64,000 nt of DNA from Streptococcus sanguinis (lineage in GTDB: Bacteria; Bacillota; Bacilli; Lactobacillales; Streptococcaceae): positions 806,001-870,000 of the forward strand of contig NZ_LS483364.1 in NCBI RefSeq assembly GCF_900475275.1, given 5' to 3'. This document shows, in pieces, positions 37,588-46,811 of the stretch. Positions within the stretch are counted from its first letter, which is position 1. Each line of letters starts with the position of its first letter. A program made the translations under genes and the position numbers. The notes beneath the pieces were generated by a model, which saw only the letters and a list, made by a program, of their open reading frames with translations, had not been told where the DNA came from and did not search any database.

Positions 37588-37627
37588 AAAAGGACAAGTG
37601 TAGCCGTGGCTCTACCTGTCCTTTTTG
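37588..37627 (+). terminator. Terminator ending the left polysaccharide unit
   Basis: AAAGGACA (37589-37596) pairs with TGTCCTTT (37617-37624), with an inner GTAG/CTAC stem, then TT. Confidence 0.8.
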
Positions 37628-37650
37628 TATTATACAAACACACTAGAAAG

Positions 37651-37659
37651 TGGTATAAT
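37651..37659 (+). promoter_or_regulatory. Extended -10 promoter of the rgp core operon
   Basis: TGGTATAAT, predicted start near 37666, about 29 bases before the first gene; -35 weak. Confidence 0.65.
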
Positions 37660-37694
37660 AGAATGGATTGTAAAATCTTGAATTGAGGGAAATC

Positions 37695-38843
37695 ATGAAA
37701 CATGTCTTCATCATTGGGAGTCGGGGACTTCCTGCCAAATATGGAGGATTTGAAACCTTTGTCGAAAAATTGACAGAGCATCAAATCTCTTCTCAAATCC
37801 AGTATCATGTGGCTTGCTTATCAGATGATGAAGCTTTTCATCATTTTGACTACAAGGGAGTTGACTGTTTTACAGTCAAGCCACCTAAGCTTGGCCCAGC
37901 CCGCGTAATTGCCTATGATATGATGGCTGTCTCCTATGCCCTCAAGTTTGCTAAAAAAGAGCGGATTGAACAGCCTATTTTCTATATTCTTGGAAATACG
38001 ATTGGTGCTTTTATCTTTCCCTTTGCTCGTCGTATCCATCAGGCAGGCGGTAAATTCTTTATCAATCCTGACGGGTTGGAGTGGAAGCGGGCCAAATGGT
38101 CTAAGCCAGTTCAAGCCTATCTCAAGTATTCTGAAAAGGTCATGACTAAGCATGCAGACTTGGTTATTGCGGATAATCAAGGCATCGAAAGCTATATTCA
38201 AAAAGCTTATCCTTGGTCTACAACGACCTGTATAGCTTATGGAACCGACCTTTATCTGTCCAATCTGACGGAAAACGAAGGCAAGGTCAGGGTCTTCTTT
38301 GAAAAGTGGACCAGTAAGGAAAAAGACTATTACCTGATTGTCGGACGCTTTGTTCCGGAAAACAACTATGAAACCATCATTCAAGAATTCATGAAATCCA
38401 AGACCCAACGTGATTTGCTGATTATCTGCAATCATGAGGGCAATCCCTATTTTGAAGAGCTCAAGCAGAAAACAGGCTTTGACCGTGATTCTCGCATTAA
38501 GTTTGTCGGGACGGTTTATGATCAGAATCTGCTCAAATATATCCGTAATCATGCTTTTGCGTACATACATGGCCACGAGGTTGGTGGGACCAATCCGGGA
38601 CTCTTGGAAGCACTGGCTCAGACAGATGCCAATTTGGTGCTGAATGTGGACTTTAACCGTAAGGTAGCAAAAGAAACGGCTCTCTACTGGAAAAAAGAAC
38701 CCGGCCAGCTGGCCCAGCTGATTGATCGAGTAGATGCTCAAACAGATTTTACGGAGCTAGGTCAAGCCGCCAAAGAAAATATGAAAGAAAACTACACCTG
38801 GGAAAAAATTGTGGGTGAATACGAGGATTTATTTTTATCATGA
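37695..38843 (+). CDS. rgpA: Rhamnosyltransferase that starts the rhamnan chain (GacB/RgpA)
   Basis: 382 residues. The N-terminus VFIIGSRGLPAKYGGFETFVE is the DUF1972 signature of RgpA/GacB-type enzymes, followed by a GT4 donor half (YLIVGRFVPENNYETII and HGHEVGGTNPGLLEAL). In S. pyogenes GacB adds the first L-rhamnose to GlcNAc-PP-undecaprenol. GAGGG lies 5 bases before the ATG at 37695; an upstream TTG is rejected. It overlaps rgpB by 4 bases. Confidence 0.93.
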   Translation: MKHVFIIGSRGLPAKYGGFETFVEKLTEHQISSQIQYHVACLSDDEAFHHFDYKGVDCFTVKPPKLGPARVIAYDMMAVSYALKFAKKERIEQPIFYILGNTIGAFIFPFARRIHQAGGKFFINPDGLEWKRAKWSKPVQAYLKYSEKVMTKHADLVIADNQGIESYIQKAYPWSTTTCIAYGTDLYLSNLTENEGKVRVFFEKWTSKEKDYYLIVGRFVPENNYETIIQEFMKSKTQRDLLIICNHEGNPYFEELKQKTGFDRDSRIKFVGTVYDQNLLKYIRNHAFAYIHGHEVGGTNPGLLEALAQTDANLVLNVDFNRKVAKETALYWKKEPGQLAQLIDRVDAQTDFTELGQAAKENMKENYTWEKIVGEYEDLFLS

Positions 38844-39775
38844 AAGTGACCATTCTTCTGTCCACCTATAATGGGGAGCAGTTTCTGTCCGAGCAGATTA
38901 AGAGTATCCAAGAGCAGACATACAGGGATTGGCAGCTGCTGATTCGTGATGATGGCTCTACAGATGGGACGCGGGCAGTCATCGAGGACTTTTGCCGCAA
39001 GGATGACCGCATTGCCTTTATCAATCGGGAAAATCCACAAAATCTAGGTGTCATTCAAAGTTTTCATAGCCTGCTTCAGTACCAAGATTCGGATTTCTAT
39101 CTCTTTAGCGACCAAGATGACGTTTGGCTGCCAGACAAGATTGCCATGCAATTGGCTGAGGCAGACAAATATGATAGCAGTCAGCCCTTACTGGTTTATA
39201 CTGACTTGAAGGTCGTGGATCAAGAGCTACAGGTTGTTCATGAAAGTATGATTCGCACTCAGTCAGATCACGCTAATACAGAACTAGTCCAAGAGTTGAC
39301 GGAGAATACAGTGACGGGTGGTGTTTCTATGATAAATCGCGCCTTGGCTCAACTTTGGACTGGGAAGGAAGAGCATGAACTGCTCATGCACGACTGGTAT
39401 CTGGGCTTGCTGGCTGCGGCTTTTGGAACGTTGGTCTATATTGACAAGCCGGGTGAGCTCTATCGGCAGCATTCGAATAATGTGTTGGGAGCTCGAACGC
39501 TCAGAAAACGCGTAAAAAACTGGGTGCGTCCCCATGTTCTTTTTGCTAAATATTGGAAATTGATAAAAGACAGTCAGACTCAGGCTAGAAATTTGCTGGT
39601 CCTGCCGCTGACTGCTGAAAATAGAGAGTTAATTGAGAACTTTGTGACCATTATGGAGGCGCCTTTTAAGGAGCGCTGGCGCAGGATTCGCCAGTATGGC
39701 TACCGTAAAAACCGTGCTTTTCATACCCTTGTTTTTACGAGCCTCATTCTCACAAAGTTTGCTTATAAGGAGTAA
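38840..39775 (+). CDS. rgpB: Rhamnosyltransferase RgpB/GacC (GT2)
   Basis: 311 residues. GT2 core: ILLSTYNGEQFLSEQIKSI, IRDDGSTDGT, and the metal site FSDQDDVWLPDK (about 90-101). By position between RgpA and the ABC exporter it corresponds to RgpB/GacC, which adds alpha-linked rhamnose to the growing chain in the cytosol. It is an ATGA overlap with rgpA and is followed 5 bases later by rgpC. Confidence 0.92.
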   Translation: MKVTILLSTYNGEQFLSEQIKSIQEQTYRDWQLLIRDDGSTDGTRAVIEDFCRKDDRIAFINRENPQNLGVIQSFHSLLQYQDSDFYLFSDQDDVWLPDKIAMQLAEADKYDSSQPLLVYTDLKVVDQELQVVHESMIRTQSDHANTELVQELTENTVTGGVSMINRALAQLWTGKEEHELLMHDWYLGLLAAAFGTLVYIDKPGELYRQHSNNVLGARTLRKRVKNWVRPHVLFAKYWKLIKDSQTQARNLLVLPLTAENRELIENFVTIMEAPFKERWRRIRQYGYRKNRAFHTLVFTSLILTKFAYKE

Positions 39776-39780
39776 TATTC

Positions 39781-40587
39781 ATGGATTTTTTTAGTAAAAA
39801 AAATCGTATTCTTTTGAAAGAATTAATCAAGACGGATTTTAAGTTGCGTTATCAAGGGTCTTTGGTCGGTTATCTTTGGTCGATTTTGAAGCCATTGATG
39901 ATGTTTACTATCATGTATCTGGTCTTTGTCCGCTTTTTGCGCTTTGATGACGGAACGCCCCACTATACAGTAGGACTCTTGCTGGGGATGGTCTTCTGGT
40001 CTTTCTTTACCGAAGCCACCAATATGGGCATGCTTTCCATCGTTTCTCGGGGAGATTTGCTTCGTAAATTAAACTTTCCCAAGCATACCATTGTCATTTC
40101 ATCGGTTCTTGGAGCGGCAATCAATTTTCTGATTAATCTGGTCGTTGTTTTCCTTTTCGCCTTGATCAATCAGGTGGAATTCGGCTTGCATACGCTAGTG
40201 ATTATTCCTCTTTTTCTGGAGGTATTGGTCTTGGCAATGGGCTGTGCCCTCATGCTGTCTTCCTTGTTTGTGAAGTATCGGGATATTGGACCGATTTGGG
40301 AAGTGGCTCTTCAAGCAGGAATGTATGCTAGTCCTATTATTTACTCTCTGACCTTTCTTTTGCAGCGGAAGCAATTCTTTGTCGCTAAAATTATGATGCT
40401 CAATCCGATTGCTCAGATGCTGCAGGATATGCGCCATTTCATCGTTTCTCCTGTCAATGTTAGAGGCTGGGATATCGTGAATAACAAACTAATCGCCCTC
40501 ATTCCTTACTTGATTCCTTTTGTGATATTGGCTCTAGGTTTGTTCTTCTTTAATAAAAATGCTAAGAGATTTGCGGAGATTTTATAA
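39781..40587 (+). CDS. rgpC: Polysaccharide ABC exporter permease RgpC/GacD
   Basis: 268 residues, about six membrane segments, type 2 ABC exporter family. The typical entry YQGSLVGYLWSILKPL, the middle LVILSSLFVKYRD-like segment (LMLSSLFVKYRDIG) and the late NPIAQMLQDMRHF are present. It moves the finished undecaprenyl-linked rhamnan across the membrane with RgpD. AAGGAG lies upstream. Stop and next start overlap (TAATG). Confidence 0.95.
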   Translation: MDFFSKKNRILLKELIKTDFKLRYQGSLVGYLWSILKPLMMFTIMYLVFVRFLRFDDGTPHYTVGLLLGMVFWSFFTEATNMGMLSIVSRGDLLRKLNFPKHTIVISSVLGAAINFLINLVVVFLFALINQVEFGLHTLVIIPLFLEVLVLAMGCALMLSSLFVKYRDIGPIWEVALQAGMYASPIIYSLTFLLQRKQFFVAKIMMLNPIAQMLQDMRHFIVSPVNVRGWDIVNNKLIALIPYLIPFVILALGLFFFNKNAKRFAEIL

Positions 40588-41792
40588 TGTCAAATAATAT
40601 TGCAGTAAAAGTCGACCATGTAAGTAAATTCTTTCGATTGCCTACTGAGGCTACTCAGAGTTTGAGAACCAGTCTGGTCAATCGTTTTAAGGGGATCAAA
40701 GGCTACAAAGAACAGCATGTTTTGAAAGATATTTCCTTTGAGGTCGAAAAAGGTGACTTCTACGGGATTGTTGGCCGCAATGGATCTGGTAAGTCCACCC
40801 TCCTGAAAATTATCTCTGAGATTTATATTCCGGAGAAGGGCAAGGTAACTATTGATGGTAAGTTGGTTTCCTTTATCGAACTGGGTGTTGGTTTCAATCC
40901 AGAACTAACTGGCCGCGAAAATGTCTATATGAATGGTGCCATGCTGGGATTCTCAACAGAAGAAGTAGATGCCATGTACGATGATATCGTGGAGTTTGCT
41001 GAGTTGGGAGAGTTTATGAACCAAAAGCTCAAGAACTACTCCAGCGGTATGCAGGTGCGTTTGGCCTTTTCTGTGGCCATCAAGGCTCAGGGTGATATTC
41101 TGATTTTGGACGAGGTCTTGGCTGTTGGGGACGAAGCCTTTCAGCGTAAGTGTAATGACTACTTCAAAGATCGCAAGGAGTCAGGTAAGACGACCATTCT
41201 GGTGACCCATGACATGGGAGCTGTTAAAAAATATTGTAATAAGGCCGTCTTGATTGAAAATGGCTTGGTCAAGGCTATCGGCAATCCAGATGATGTGGCC
41301 AACCAGTATAGTCTGGACAATGCGACTGAAACAAAAGCCATGAACGAAGGATTCCAGGTTGAGAATGCGGCAGTTTCTGATTTGAAGGTTAAGCTCTTGC
41401 ATTCGCCTCAGATTTCACCTGAACAAGAGATTGAATTTGAAATTTCTTATCAGGTAAATCAAGACCTACCGACCTATGTTTCCTTTTCTCTGACAGATAT
41501 CGATCGAACCATCTGGCTTTATAATGATAATTCCATGGATCAGCCGACAGAAGGACCTGGACAGAAGCGCTTGACTTACAAGTGCCATGTGTCACAGATA
41601 AATAACGCTAAGTTAAAGCTGCAGGTTTCAGTGCGGGATCAGGAAGAACAAATTCTAGCCTTCGCAGACTCTCAGAACAACCCAGTTATCTTAATCAATC
41701 GTCAGGATATTAAGGATGATGATGTCTCTGCTAAGGATTCTGCCACTGGCTTAATCCAGCGTAATGGCAGTTGGAAGATTTCTCAATCATAA
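40587..41792 (+). CDS. rgpD: Polysaccharide ABC exporter ATPase RgpD/GacE with C-terminal binding domain
   Basis: 401 residues. Walker A GRNGSGKSTLL (about 64-74), signature YSSGMQVRLAFS, Walker B ILILDEVLAVGDEAF and H-loop LVTHDMG are intact. After about residue 245 a beta-rich Wzt-type domain follows (EISYQVNQDLPTYVSFSLTD); in Wzt such a domain recognises the end of the export-ready chain. The extra domain predicts that a chain-end structure may be checked before export. Confidence 0.95.
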   Translation: MSNNIAVKVDHVSKFFRLPTEATQSLRTSLVNRFKGIKGYKEQHVLKDISFEVEKGDFYGIVGRNGSGKSTLLKIISEIYIPEKGKVTIDGKLVSFIELGVGFNPELTGRENVYMNGAMLGFSTEEVDAMYDDIVEFAELGEFMNQKLKNYSSGMQVRLAFSVAIKAQGDILILDEVLAVGDEAFQRKCNDYFKDRKESGKTTILVTHDMGAVKKYCNKAVLIENGLVKAIGNPDDVANQYSLDNATETKAMNEGFQVENAAVSDLKVKLLHSPQISPEQEIEFEISYQVNQDLPTYVSFSLTDIDRTIWLYNDNSMDQPTEGPGQKRLTYKCHVSQINNAKLKLQVSVRDQEEQILAFADSQNNPVILINRQDIKDDDVSAKDSATGLIQRNGSWKISQS

Positions 41793-41808
41793 AGAATAAG
41801 GTATTTTC

Positions 41809-43479
41809 ATGGAACGAATATTACTCTATGTTCATTTCAATAAATGCAATCATATAAGCGGTCATGTCTTCTATCAATTGAAGCAGCTAAAGCCGCTTTT
41901 TTCTAAGATTCTTTTTATTTCAAATAGTCCTTTGAGCAATGAGGACAAATGCCGGCTGAGAGAAGACTTGGGAATTTCTGACTTGCTTGAGCGTGATAAT
42001 CGAGGCTTTGATTTTGCAGCCTGGCGTGACGGTATGAACTGGCTGGGTTTTGACACTTTGCAGAACTCAGACTCTCTGACTCTCATGAACGACACTTGCT
42101 TCGGGCCTCTATGGGATTTATCAACGATTTATCAGCGCTTTGAAGAGGATTCGCAAGCAGATTTTTGGGGAATGACTAATTTTCGCAAGACCAGATACTT
42201 TGAAGAACACCTGCAGAGCTACTTTGTCACCTTTAAGCAGTCAGTTCTTAAAGACAAGGCTTTCCGAGAATTTTGGTCGCAGGTAGAAGATTTTGCTGAC
42301 GTTCAAGATGTGATAGACCATTACGAGACTAGGTTTACCAAGCGTTTTGTAGAGGCAGGATTCAGATATCAATCTCTCCTTGATACCCGTCAGGAAGAAG
42401 CAGGAGAATTGGTTCATCCAGACTTTTCATACTATAAGCCACTTAGGATTTTGGAAGCAAAGGTTCCTTTTCTAAAGGTGAAGGCTCTCGTGGGTAATCC
42501 TTTTTTAGCTAGGTATTTGCTGGAAGAACTTGAAACCAACTCATCCTATCCAACTTCGCTTATTAGGGAACACCTTTTCTATCATTTTGGTCCTGACCTT
42601 CCTTGTTTGCTACAGGACAAGTATTCGTCTCAGGCAACTTCGAACTATCGGGCTGATCAGCCTGTCCTCCTGCATATTCATGTAACGGATTTTCCTATTT
42701 TTCAGCACTATCAGGACAAGCTATTCTCTCTGTCATCTCAGTATCAGTATTTAGTGACTGTAGCGCAGCCAGAAATGCTGAAACAGCTGCAGACAGCGCT
42801 GGCACATCTGGGCGATAAAGTTCAGCTTGTCCTAAGTCAGGCATCGCATGCCTGGCTTGCCATGCTAGACCAGAAGGAAATTCTGCAAGACTATGCTTAT
42901 ATCGGCCATCTATCTACTCATCGATTGGTAGAGAATCAGGCGGTTTTTGACCAGACCATGCGCTCTGATTTGATAAATATGATGGTTGATTATGCAGATG
43001 CAAGCATAGAAGCGTTGGAGCAGGAGTCTGCTGTAGGGCTGGTTATTCCGGATTTACCGCGCCTAGTCAGGGATGGCTTGTTTGAGTCAGAACCGCCGCG
43101 TCCAAGGCTGGCTGCTGTCTGGCAGGAAGTCGGTTTACATAAGTCTTTTGACTTTATGACCACCCCTTCTCTGACGAGAGTCTATGGCGGCTTCTTATGG
43201 TTCAAAAATTCTGCTTTGGCTAGTTTGTTCCAGATGAAGAGTTTAGAAAGCTTGCCATCCTCTGAGCAGGAGTTTTCAGATGTTTTAGAGCATTTATTAG
43301 TTTATATAGCTTGGGACAGTCATTATGATTTCAAGATTATGCCCTTATCTTCCCTCCCCTCTTTACTGGACTGGCAGAGGAAAAAGGCAGAATTGACCGA
43401 GCAAAAAGAAAAATTAAGTCAGAAAAATTTATCTCAAAAGATTAGAAATCGTTTGTCAAATCTTTTAAAGAAAAAGTGA
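41809..43479 (+). CDS. rgpF: Rhamnan synthesis protein RgpF/GacG
   Basis: 556 residues. The RgpF domain (about 1-270) is clear: ILLYVHFNKCNHISGHVFYQL, RDNRGFDFAAWRDGM, LMNDTCFGPLWDL, HLQSYFVTF. The second half (about 280-540) is a related domain (VLLHIHVTDFPIFQHY) as in the two-part RgpF of S. mutans. It extends the rhamnose chain in the cytosol. AAGG precedes the ATG. The basic tail (KIRNRLSNLLKKK) overlaps the next gene by 4 bases if that starts at GTG. Confidence 0.93.
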   Translation: MERILLYVHFNKCNHISGHVFYQLKQLKPLFSKILFISNSPLSNEDKCRLREDLGISDLLERDNRGFDFAAWRDGMNWLGFDTLQNSDSLTLMNDTCFGPLWDLSTIYQRFEEDSQADFWGMTNFRKTRYFEEHLQSYFVTFKQSVLKDKAFREFWSQVEDFADVQDVIDHYETRFTKRFVEAGFRYQSLLDTRQEEAGELVHPDFSYYKPLRILEAKVPFLKVKALVGNPFLARYLLEELETNSSYPTSLIREHLFYHFGPDLPCLLQDKYSSQATSNYRADQPVLLHIHVTDFPIFQHYQDKLFSLSSQYQYLVTVAQPEMLKQLQTALAHLGDKVQLVLSQASHAWLAMLDQKEILQDYAYIGHLSTHRLVENQAVFDQTMRSDLINMMVDYADASIEALEQESAVGLVIPDLPRLVRDGLFESEPPRPRLAAVWQEVGLHKSFDFMTTPSLTRVYGGFLWFKNSALASLFQMKSLESLPSSEQEFSDVLEHLLVYIAWDSHYDFKIMPLSSLPSLLDWQRKKAELTEQKEKLSQKNLSQKIRNRLSNLLKKK

Positions 43480-46004
43480 GATTCTTAATTCACAAAAATC
43501 TCGCTAGAGAATATAACTATTTACCAGAAAGAAAAATGAAATTTTTACTCAACCACTATAAGCAGTTCTCATACCTGCTGATTAGTTTTTTACTGTTAGA
43601 TATAGTCGCTGTTACGATGGTTTTATTGTTGGAGGAAGGCGAAGATTTGCGGAATTATCCAGCCTTGTGGCTGGCCTTTCTGATGCTGCTCCCTCTTTTG
43701 TTTTGCTTGGGTAAGCTTTTGTCTCAGCTCTTCAGCAAAAGATTCTTCGTATGGTCAGCTATTATTTACGCTCTCTATACAGGATTTTCTTACTTACTGA
43801 CAGTAACTCAGCACGTCAATGATTTTGAGTTCAAAGCAGAACGGGTTTTCAGCAATCATTTTTGGCAGTTTAACTCCCTGCCTGGCTTGCTTTTGATTTT
43901 CTTATTTGCGTATATTTTTATCCATTTTCCAAAGCTTAAAAAACGCTTCCCAGGTAAGTTCTTGCAAGTTACTAAGAAAAATAGAGAGGTACTGGAAAAT
44001 CTTTTTCTATCCCAACTCTTCCTATTTCTTGCTTTGATGGACGATAAGATGCCGGAATTGCTACACCACCAAAGCTATTTAGTGAATTTCCTTGAGGAAG
44101 GCAAGTTGGAAATAACGCAGAACTTTGTGCTAACTTTCCTCTGCCTAATCGCACTTATCTTTATCCTGCTTTCTTTCCCCAGCTTTCTAGCTGTTAAGGG
44201 ATTGCGCGATCTCGCTCAGAATAAAGCCAGTGTTTCTGTTGCTTTTGTGTTGAGTGCAGTGTTTGCTCTTGTCTTTAACTATACAATCCAAAATAGTATC
44301 CGAGGAGATGTGATTGTTTTGGATCAGTATCTTTTCACTGGAGCCAGTCTCTTTCAGATCATCGTTTTTTTCATGATTTTTATGGCTCTTTACCTGATTT
44401 TCAATCATTTTCTTCTGCCAACCATGCTGATAACAGCGCTAGTAGTGGTTGCTACCATAGCCAGCAGTCTGAAATTCCAGTATCGCCAAGAGCCAATATT
44501 GCCTAGTGATATGGTCTGGCTGAGAAATCCTAAGACCCTCTTTGACTTTCTCGGAGGCAATTATGGATTTTATGCTATCTTGGGACTAGTTGCTTTAGGC
44601 GCTCTCTACTGGTATTTGCGCAAGAAAATCTTGCCAGGAAGGCTCATTACCGTTCTTAAATACCAGCTCCTCTTGCTAGTCCTGCCTCTGGTCTTTTTCT
44701 TGGGAGTCATGGATATATTTGCCACTAAAAAGAATGGCAAAATAGTAGAGAATATTCCAGTTATTTCGGTCTTAAATAATTACCATGACCTGACTTGGAT
44801 GGGAAATACTGTCAATTCACAGCTGCGCTCCCTTTCTTTTGTCTGGTTTTCACAGATGTCGGATACAACCATGATTGAGCCACGTGGCTATTCTAAGGAA
44901 AAGATTCAAGAGATAGAAAAAAAGTATAAGAATGTTGCGGAAGCTATTAACAAAGAACGCCAGAATAAAATCGAAGATCAAACGGTAATTTATCTTCTGA
45001 GTGAAAGTTTTTCTGATCCAGCGCGGGTTGACAGCGTTACCATGTCTGAGAATCCAATTCCTTATATTCAGGAAGTTAAAACTCGCACCACCAGTGGACT
45101 TATGAAGTCAGACGGCTATGGTGGAGGAACGGCCAACATGGAATTTCAGACCCTGACAGGTTTGCCTTTTTATAATCTGTCTCCATCTATTTCGGTTCTC
45201 TATACTGAAATTGTCCCGAGGATGAATAGATTTCCTTCCATTAGCGATGCTTATTCATCTAAGAATCGGACAGTAATCCATCTGGCCTCCCCTAGCAATT
45301 ATGCCAGAAATGTCATTTACCAGGATTTGGGATTTGATACCTTTATTCACTATGGCACTAAAGGCCTGAAAGGTGATAATATAGGTGGTAATTACAGCGA
45401 TCAAACGACTTATAATCAAGTCTTGGAGCATTTGAATGGCAAGCAGGGGCAATTTTTCTCTGTCATGACCATGCAGAATCACATGCCTTGGAGTGAGCCC
45501 AATCCTGTCTACATGTCTGCCAGCTATCCTGACTTTAGCAAGGAAGGGAACGAATCTCTTTCCAGCTATGTCAGAATGCTTTACCATACAGATCAGGCCA
45601 CCAAGGAGTTTTTGGAGAAGCTTTCAAAGGTAGATAAAAAGGTAACGGTCGTCTTTTATGGCGATCATCTGCCTGGTCTCTATCCTCAGTCAGCCTTTAA
45701 AGAAGATCCAGAAAGCCAATATCTGACAGATTATTTCGTTTGGAGCAATTATGAAACTCCTAAACTTGATTATCCAAGAGTTAATTCTAGCGATTTCTCC
45801 GCTCTCTTACTGGAGCAGACAAATTCCAAAGTATCACCTTACTATGCTTTATTGACAGAAGTATTGCATAAGGCCAGCGTGGATAAAAAGGAATTGGACG
45901 AAGAAGCTCAAGAAATAGCAGATGATTTGAAACTGATTGAGTATGATATGGTCAGAGGAAAGGGCTACTTGTCTGATAGCTTCTTTAAGACAGCAAAATC
46001 ATAA
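43476..46004 (+). CDS. Glycerol-phosphate transferase of the LTA-synthase family (GacH/SccH-like)
   Basis: 842 residues from GTG, or 822 from ATG at 43536. About eleven membrane segments occupy residues 1-400; an extracellular sulfatase-type domain follows. It has YLLSESFSDPARV, the nucleophile-region GGGTANMEFQTLTGLP and FYGDHLPGLY, the metal-binding set of LTA-synthase-like enzymes. In S. pyogenes and S. mutans GacH/SccH places glycerol phosphate on side-chain sugars of the rhamnan. Its place at the end of the rgp operon fits this. Both possible starts have weak ribosome sites, so the exact N-terminus is unsure. Confidence 0.9.
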   Translation: MRFLIHKNLAREYNYLPERKMKFLLNHYKQFSYLLISFLLLDIVAVTMVLLLEEGEDLRNYPALWLAFLMLLPLLFCLGKLLSQLFSKRFFVWSAIIYALYTGFSYLLTVTQHVNDFEFKAERVFSNHFWQFNSLPGLLLIFLFAYIFIHFPKLKKRFPGKFLQVTKKNREVLENLFLSQLFLFLALMDDKMPELLHHQSYLVNFLEEGKLEITQNFVLTFLCLIALIFILLSFPSFLAVKGLRDLAQNKASVSVAFVLSAVFALVFNYTIQNSIRGDVIVLDQYLFTGASLFQIIVFFMIFMALYLIFNHFLLPTMLITALVVVATIASSLKFQYRQEPILPSDMVWLRNPKTLFDFLGGNYGFYAILGLVALGALYWYLRKKILPGRLITVLKYQLLLLVLPLVFFLGVMDIFATKKNGKIVENIPVISVLNNYHDLTWMGNTVNSQLRSLSFVWFSQMSDTTMIEPRGYSKEKIQEIEKKYKNVAEAINKERQNKIEDQTVIYLLSESFSDPARVDSVTMSENPIPYIQEVKTRTTSGLMKSDGYGGGTANMEFQTLTGLPFYNLSPSISVLYTEIVPRMNRFPSISDAYSSKNRTVIHLASPSNYARNVIYQDLGFDTFIHYGTKGLKGDNIGGNYSDQTTYNQVLEHLNGKQGQFFSVMTMQNHMPWSEPNPVYMSASYPDFSKEGNESLSSYVRMLYHTDQATKEFLEKLSKVDKKVTVVFYGDHLPGLYPQSAFKEDPESQYLTDYFVWSNYETPKLDYPRVNSSDFSALLLEQTNSKVSPYYALLTEVLHKASVDKKELDEEAQEIADDLKLIEYDMVRGKGYLSDSFFKTAKS

Positions 46005-46011
46005 ATAAAAA

Positions 46012-46046
46012 AATAGAATAGGCAAGTCTACCTGTTCTATTTTTTC
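46012..46046 (+). terminator. Terminator of the rgp core operon
   Basis: AATAGAATAGG (46012-46022) pairs with CCTGTTCTATT (46031-46041) with one wobble, then TTTT. Confidence 0.85.
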
Positions 46047-46083
46047 TTAATTTATGCTAAACTAGTAGTATGGGGGTGTGAGC

Positions 46084-46572
46084 ATGATAAAGATTTTCGG
46101 TAAGGTTCGCTATCACTGGCAGCCAGATGTAGCTATCCTGATAATATATTGGTCTTTATCGGTCATTCCGATTTTTGTTGGCCTGGCTTTGATGTATGAA
46201 AGCTCACGAGTGCCGACTCTTGTTCTGTTTTCTTTCTTCTTGTTCATGGTTTTGTTGGGAATGGGAGTCCATCGTTATTTTACCATTTATGACGATGGAA
46301 CCTTGCGAATTATCACAGCCAATCCCTTTACTCCGATAAAGGTCAAGATTTCAGATATTGAAAAAGTCGAAGTGACTAAGACGTCAATTACCTTATATTT
46401 TAAAGGGCAGAACCGCAGCCGGAGTTTTTGTATGCGCAAGTGGCCTAAGAAATATTTTGTCAATGCCCTAGCCCTTAATGAGCATTTTAAGGGTGAGGTA
46501 GAATTAGTAGATAATTTTACCCATATTGACTATTTTGAAGCTTACTATGGCAGTCAGTCCAAAAAATCCTAG
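46084..46572 (+). CDS. EbsA-like membrane protein
   Basis: 162 residues: two hydrophobic segments (about 18-37 and 45-62) followed by a cytoplasmic beta-rich domain of PH-like pattern (FTIYDDGTLRIITANPF, ISDIEKVEVTKTSITLYF). It resembles EbsA-family proteins found beside fer and cmk in streptococci. GGGGGTG precedes the ATG at 46084; a GTG at 46078 lies inside that site. It converges with the ferredoxin gene and overlaps its end by 4 bases. The molecular role is unknown. Confidence 0.6.
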   Translation: MIKIFGKVRYHWQPDVAILIIYWSLSVIPIFVGLALMYESSRVPTLVLFSFFLFMVLLGMGVHRYFTIYDDGTLRIITANPFTPIKVKISDIEKVEVTKTSITLYFKGQNRSRSFCMRKWPKKYFVNALALNEHFKGEVELVDNFTHIDYFEAYYGSQSKKS

Positions 46573-46766
46573 TCTTTCAAAAGAGCTCGGGTTGGGCAGT
46601 TTTTGATGGCTTCCACGACATCGGGATCCTCAGCGATTTCCTTTTCTAGGAGCTGGTCGTCCTGGTAAAATTTGACGATGCCATTGTCATGATAGTCAAA
46701 AAGATCTGAGTAGGTTTGACAGAGCCCACAGGCAATGCACCGTTCGGGAATGAGTGTTACTTTCAT
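46569..46766 (-). CDS. fer: Ferredoxin (single 4Fe-4S type)
   Basis: 65 residues from MKVTLIPERC. Ligand pattern C10-IA-C13-GL-C16 and a distant C57-P is that of a monocluster 4Fe-4S ferredoxin with three closely spaced cysteines and one remote. It is a cytosolic electron carrier; the partner enzyme is not in the window. The start at 46766 is exactly where transcription should begin from the adjacent TTGAGT-17-TACAAT promoter. There is no Shine-Dalgarno, so a leaderless mRNA is predicted. The alternative ATG at 46772 would lie before the transcript start. Confidence 0.93.
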   Translation of the reverse strand: MKVTLIPERCIACGLCQTYSDLFDYHDNGIVKFYQDDQLLEKEIAEDPDVVEAIKNCPTRALLKD

Positions 46767-46772
46767 ACCCAT

Positions 46773-46801
46773 ATTGTAATAAGATTTTAAGAAAAACTCA
46801 A
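46773..46801 (-). promoter_or_regulatory. Promoter of fer, predicted leaderless
   Basis: Minus strand TTGAGT (46796-46801), 17 bases, TACAAT (46773-46778). The -10 ends 7 bases before the ATG at 46766. Confidence 0.7.
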
Positions 46802-46811
46802 GGAGGAAGTC

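Noticed and set aside
37821-38741. 306-codon minus-strand open frame inside rgpA
   Set aside because: Antisense shadow of a well-supported glycosyltransferase gene.
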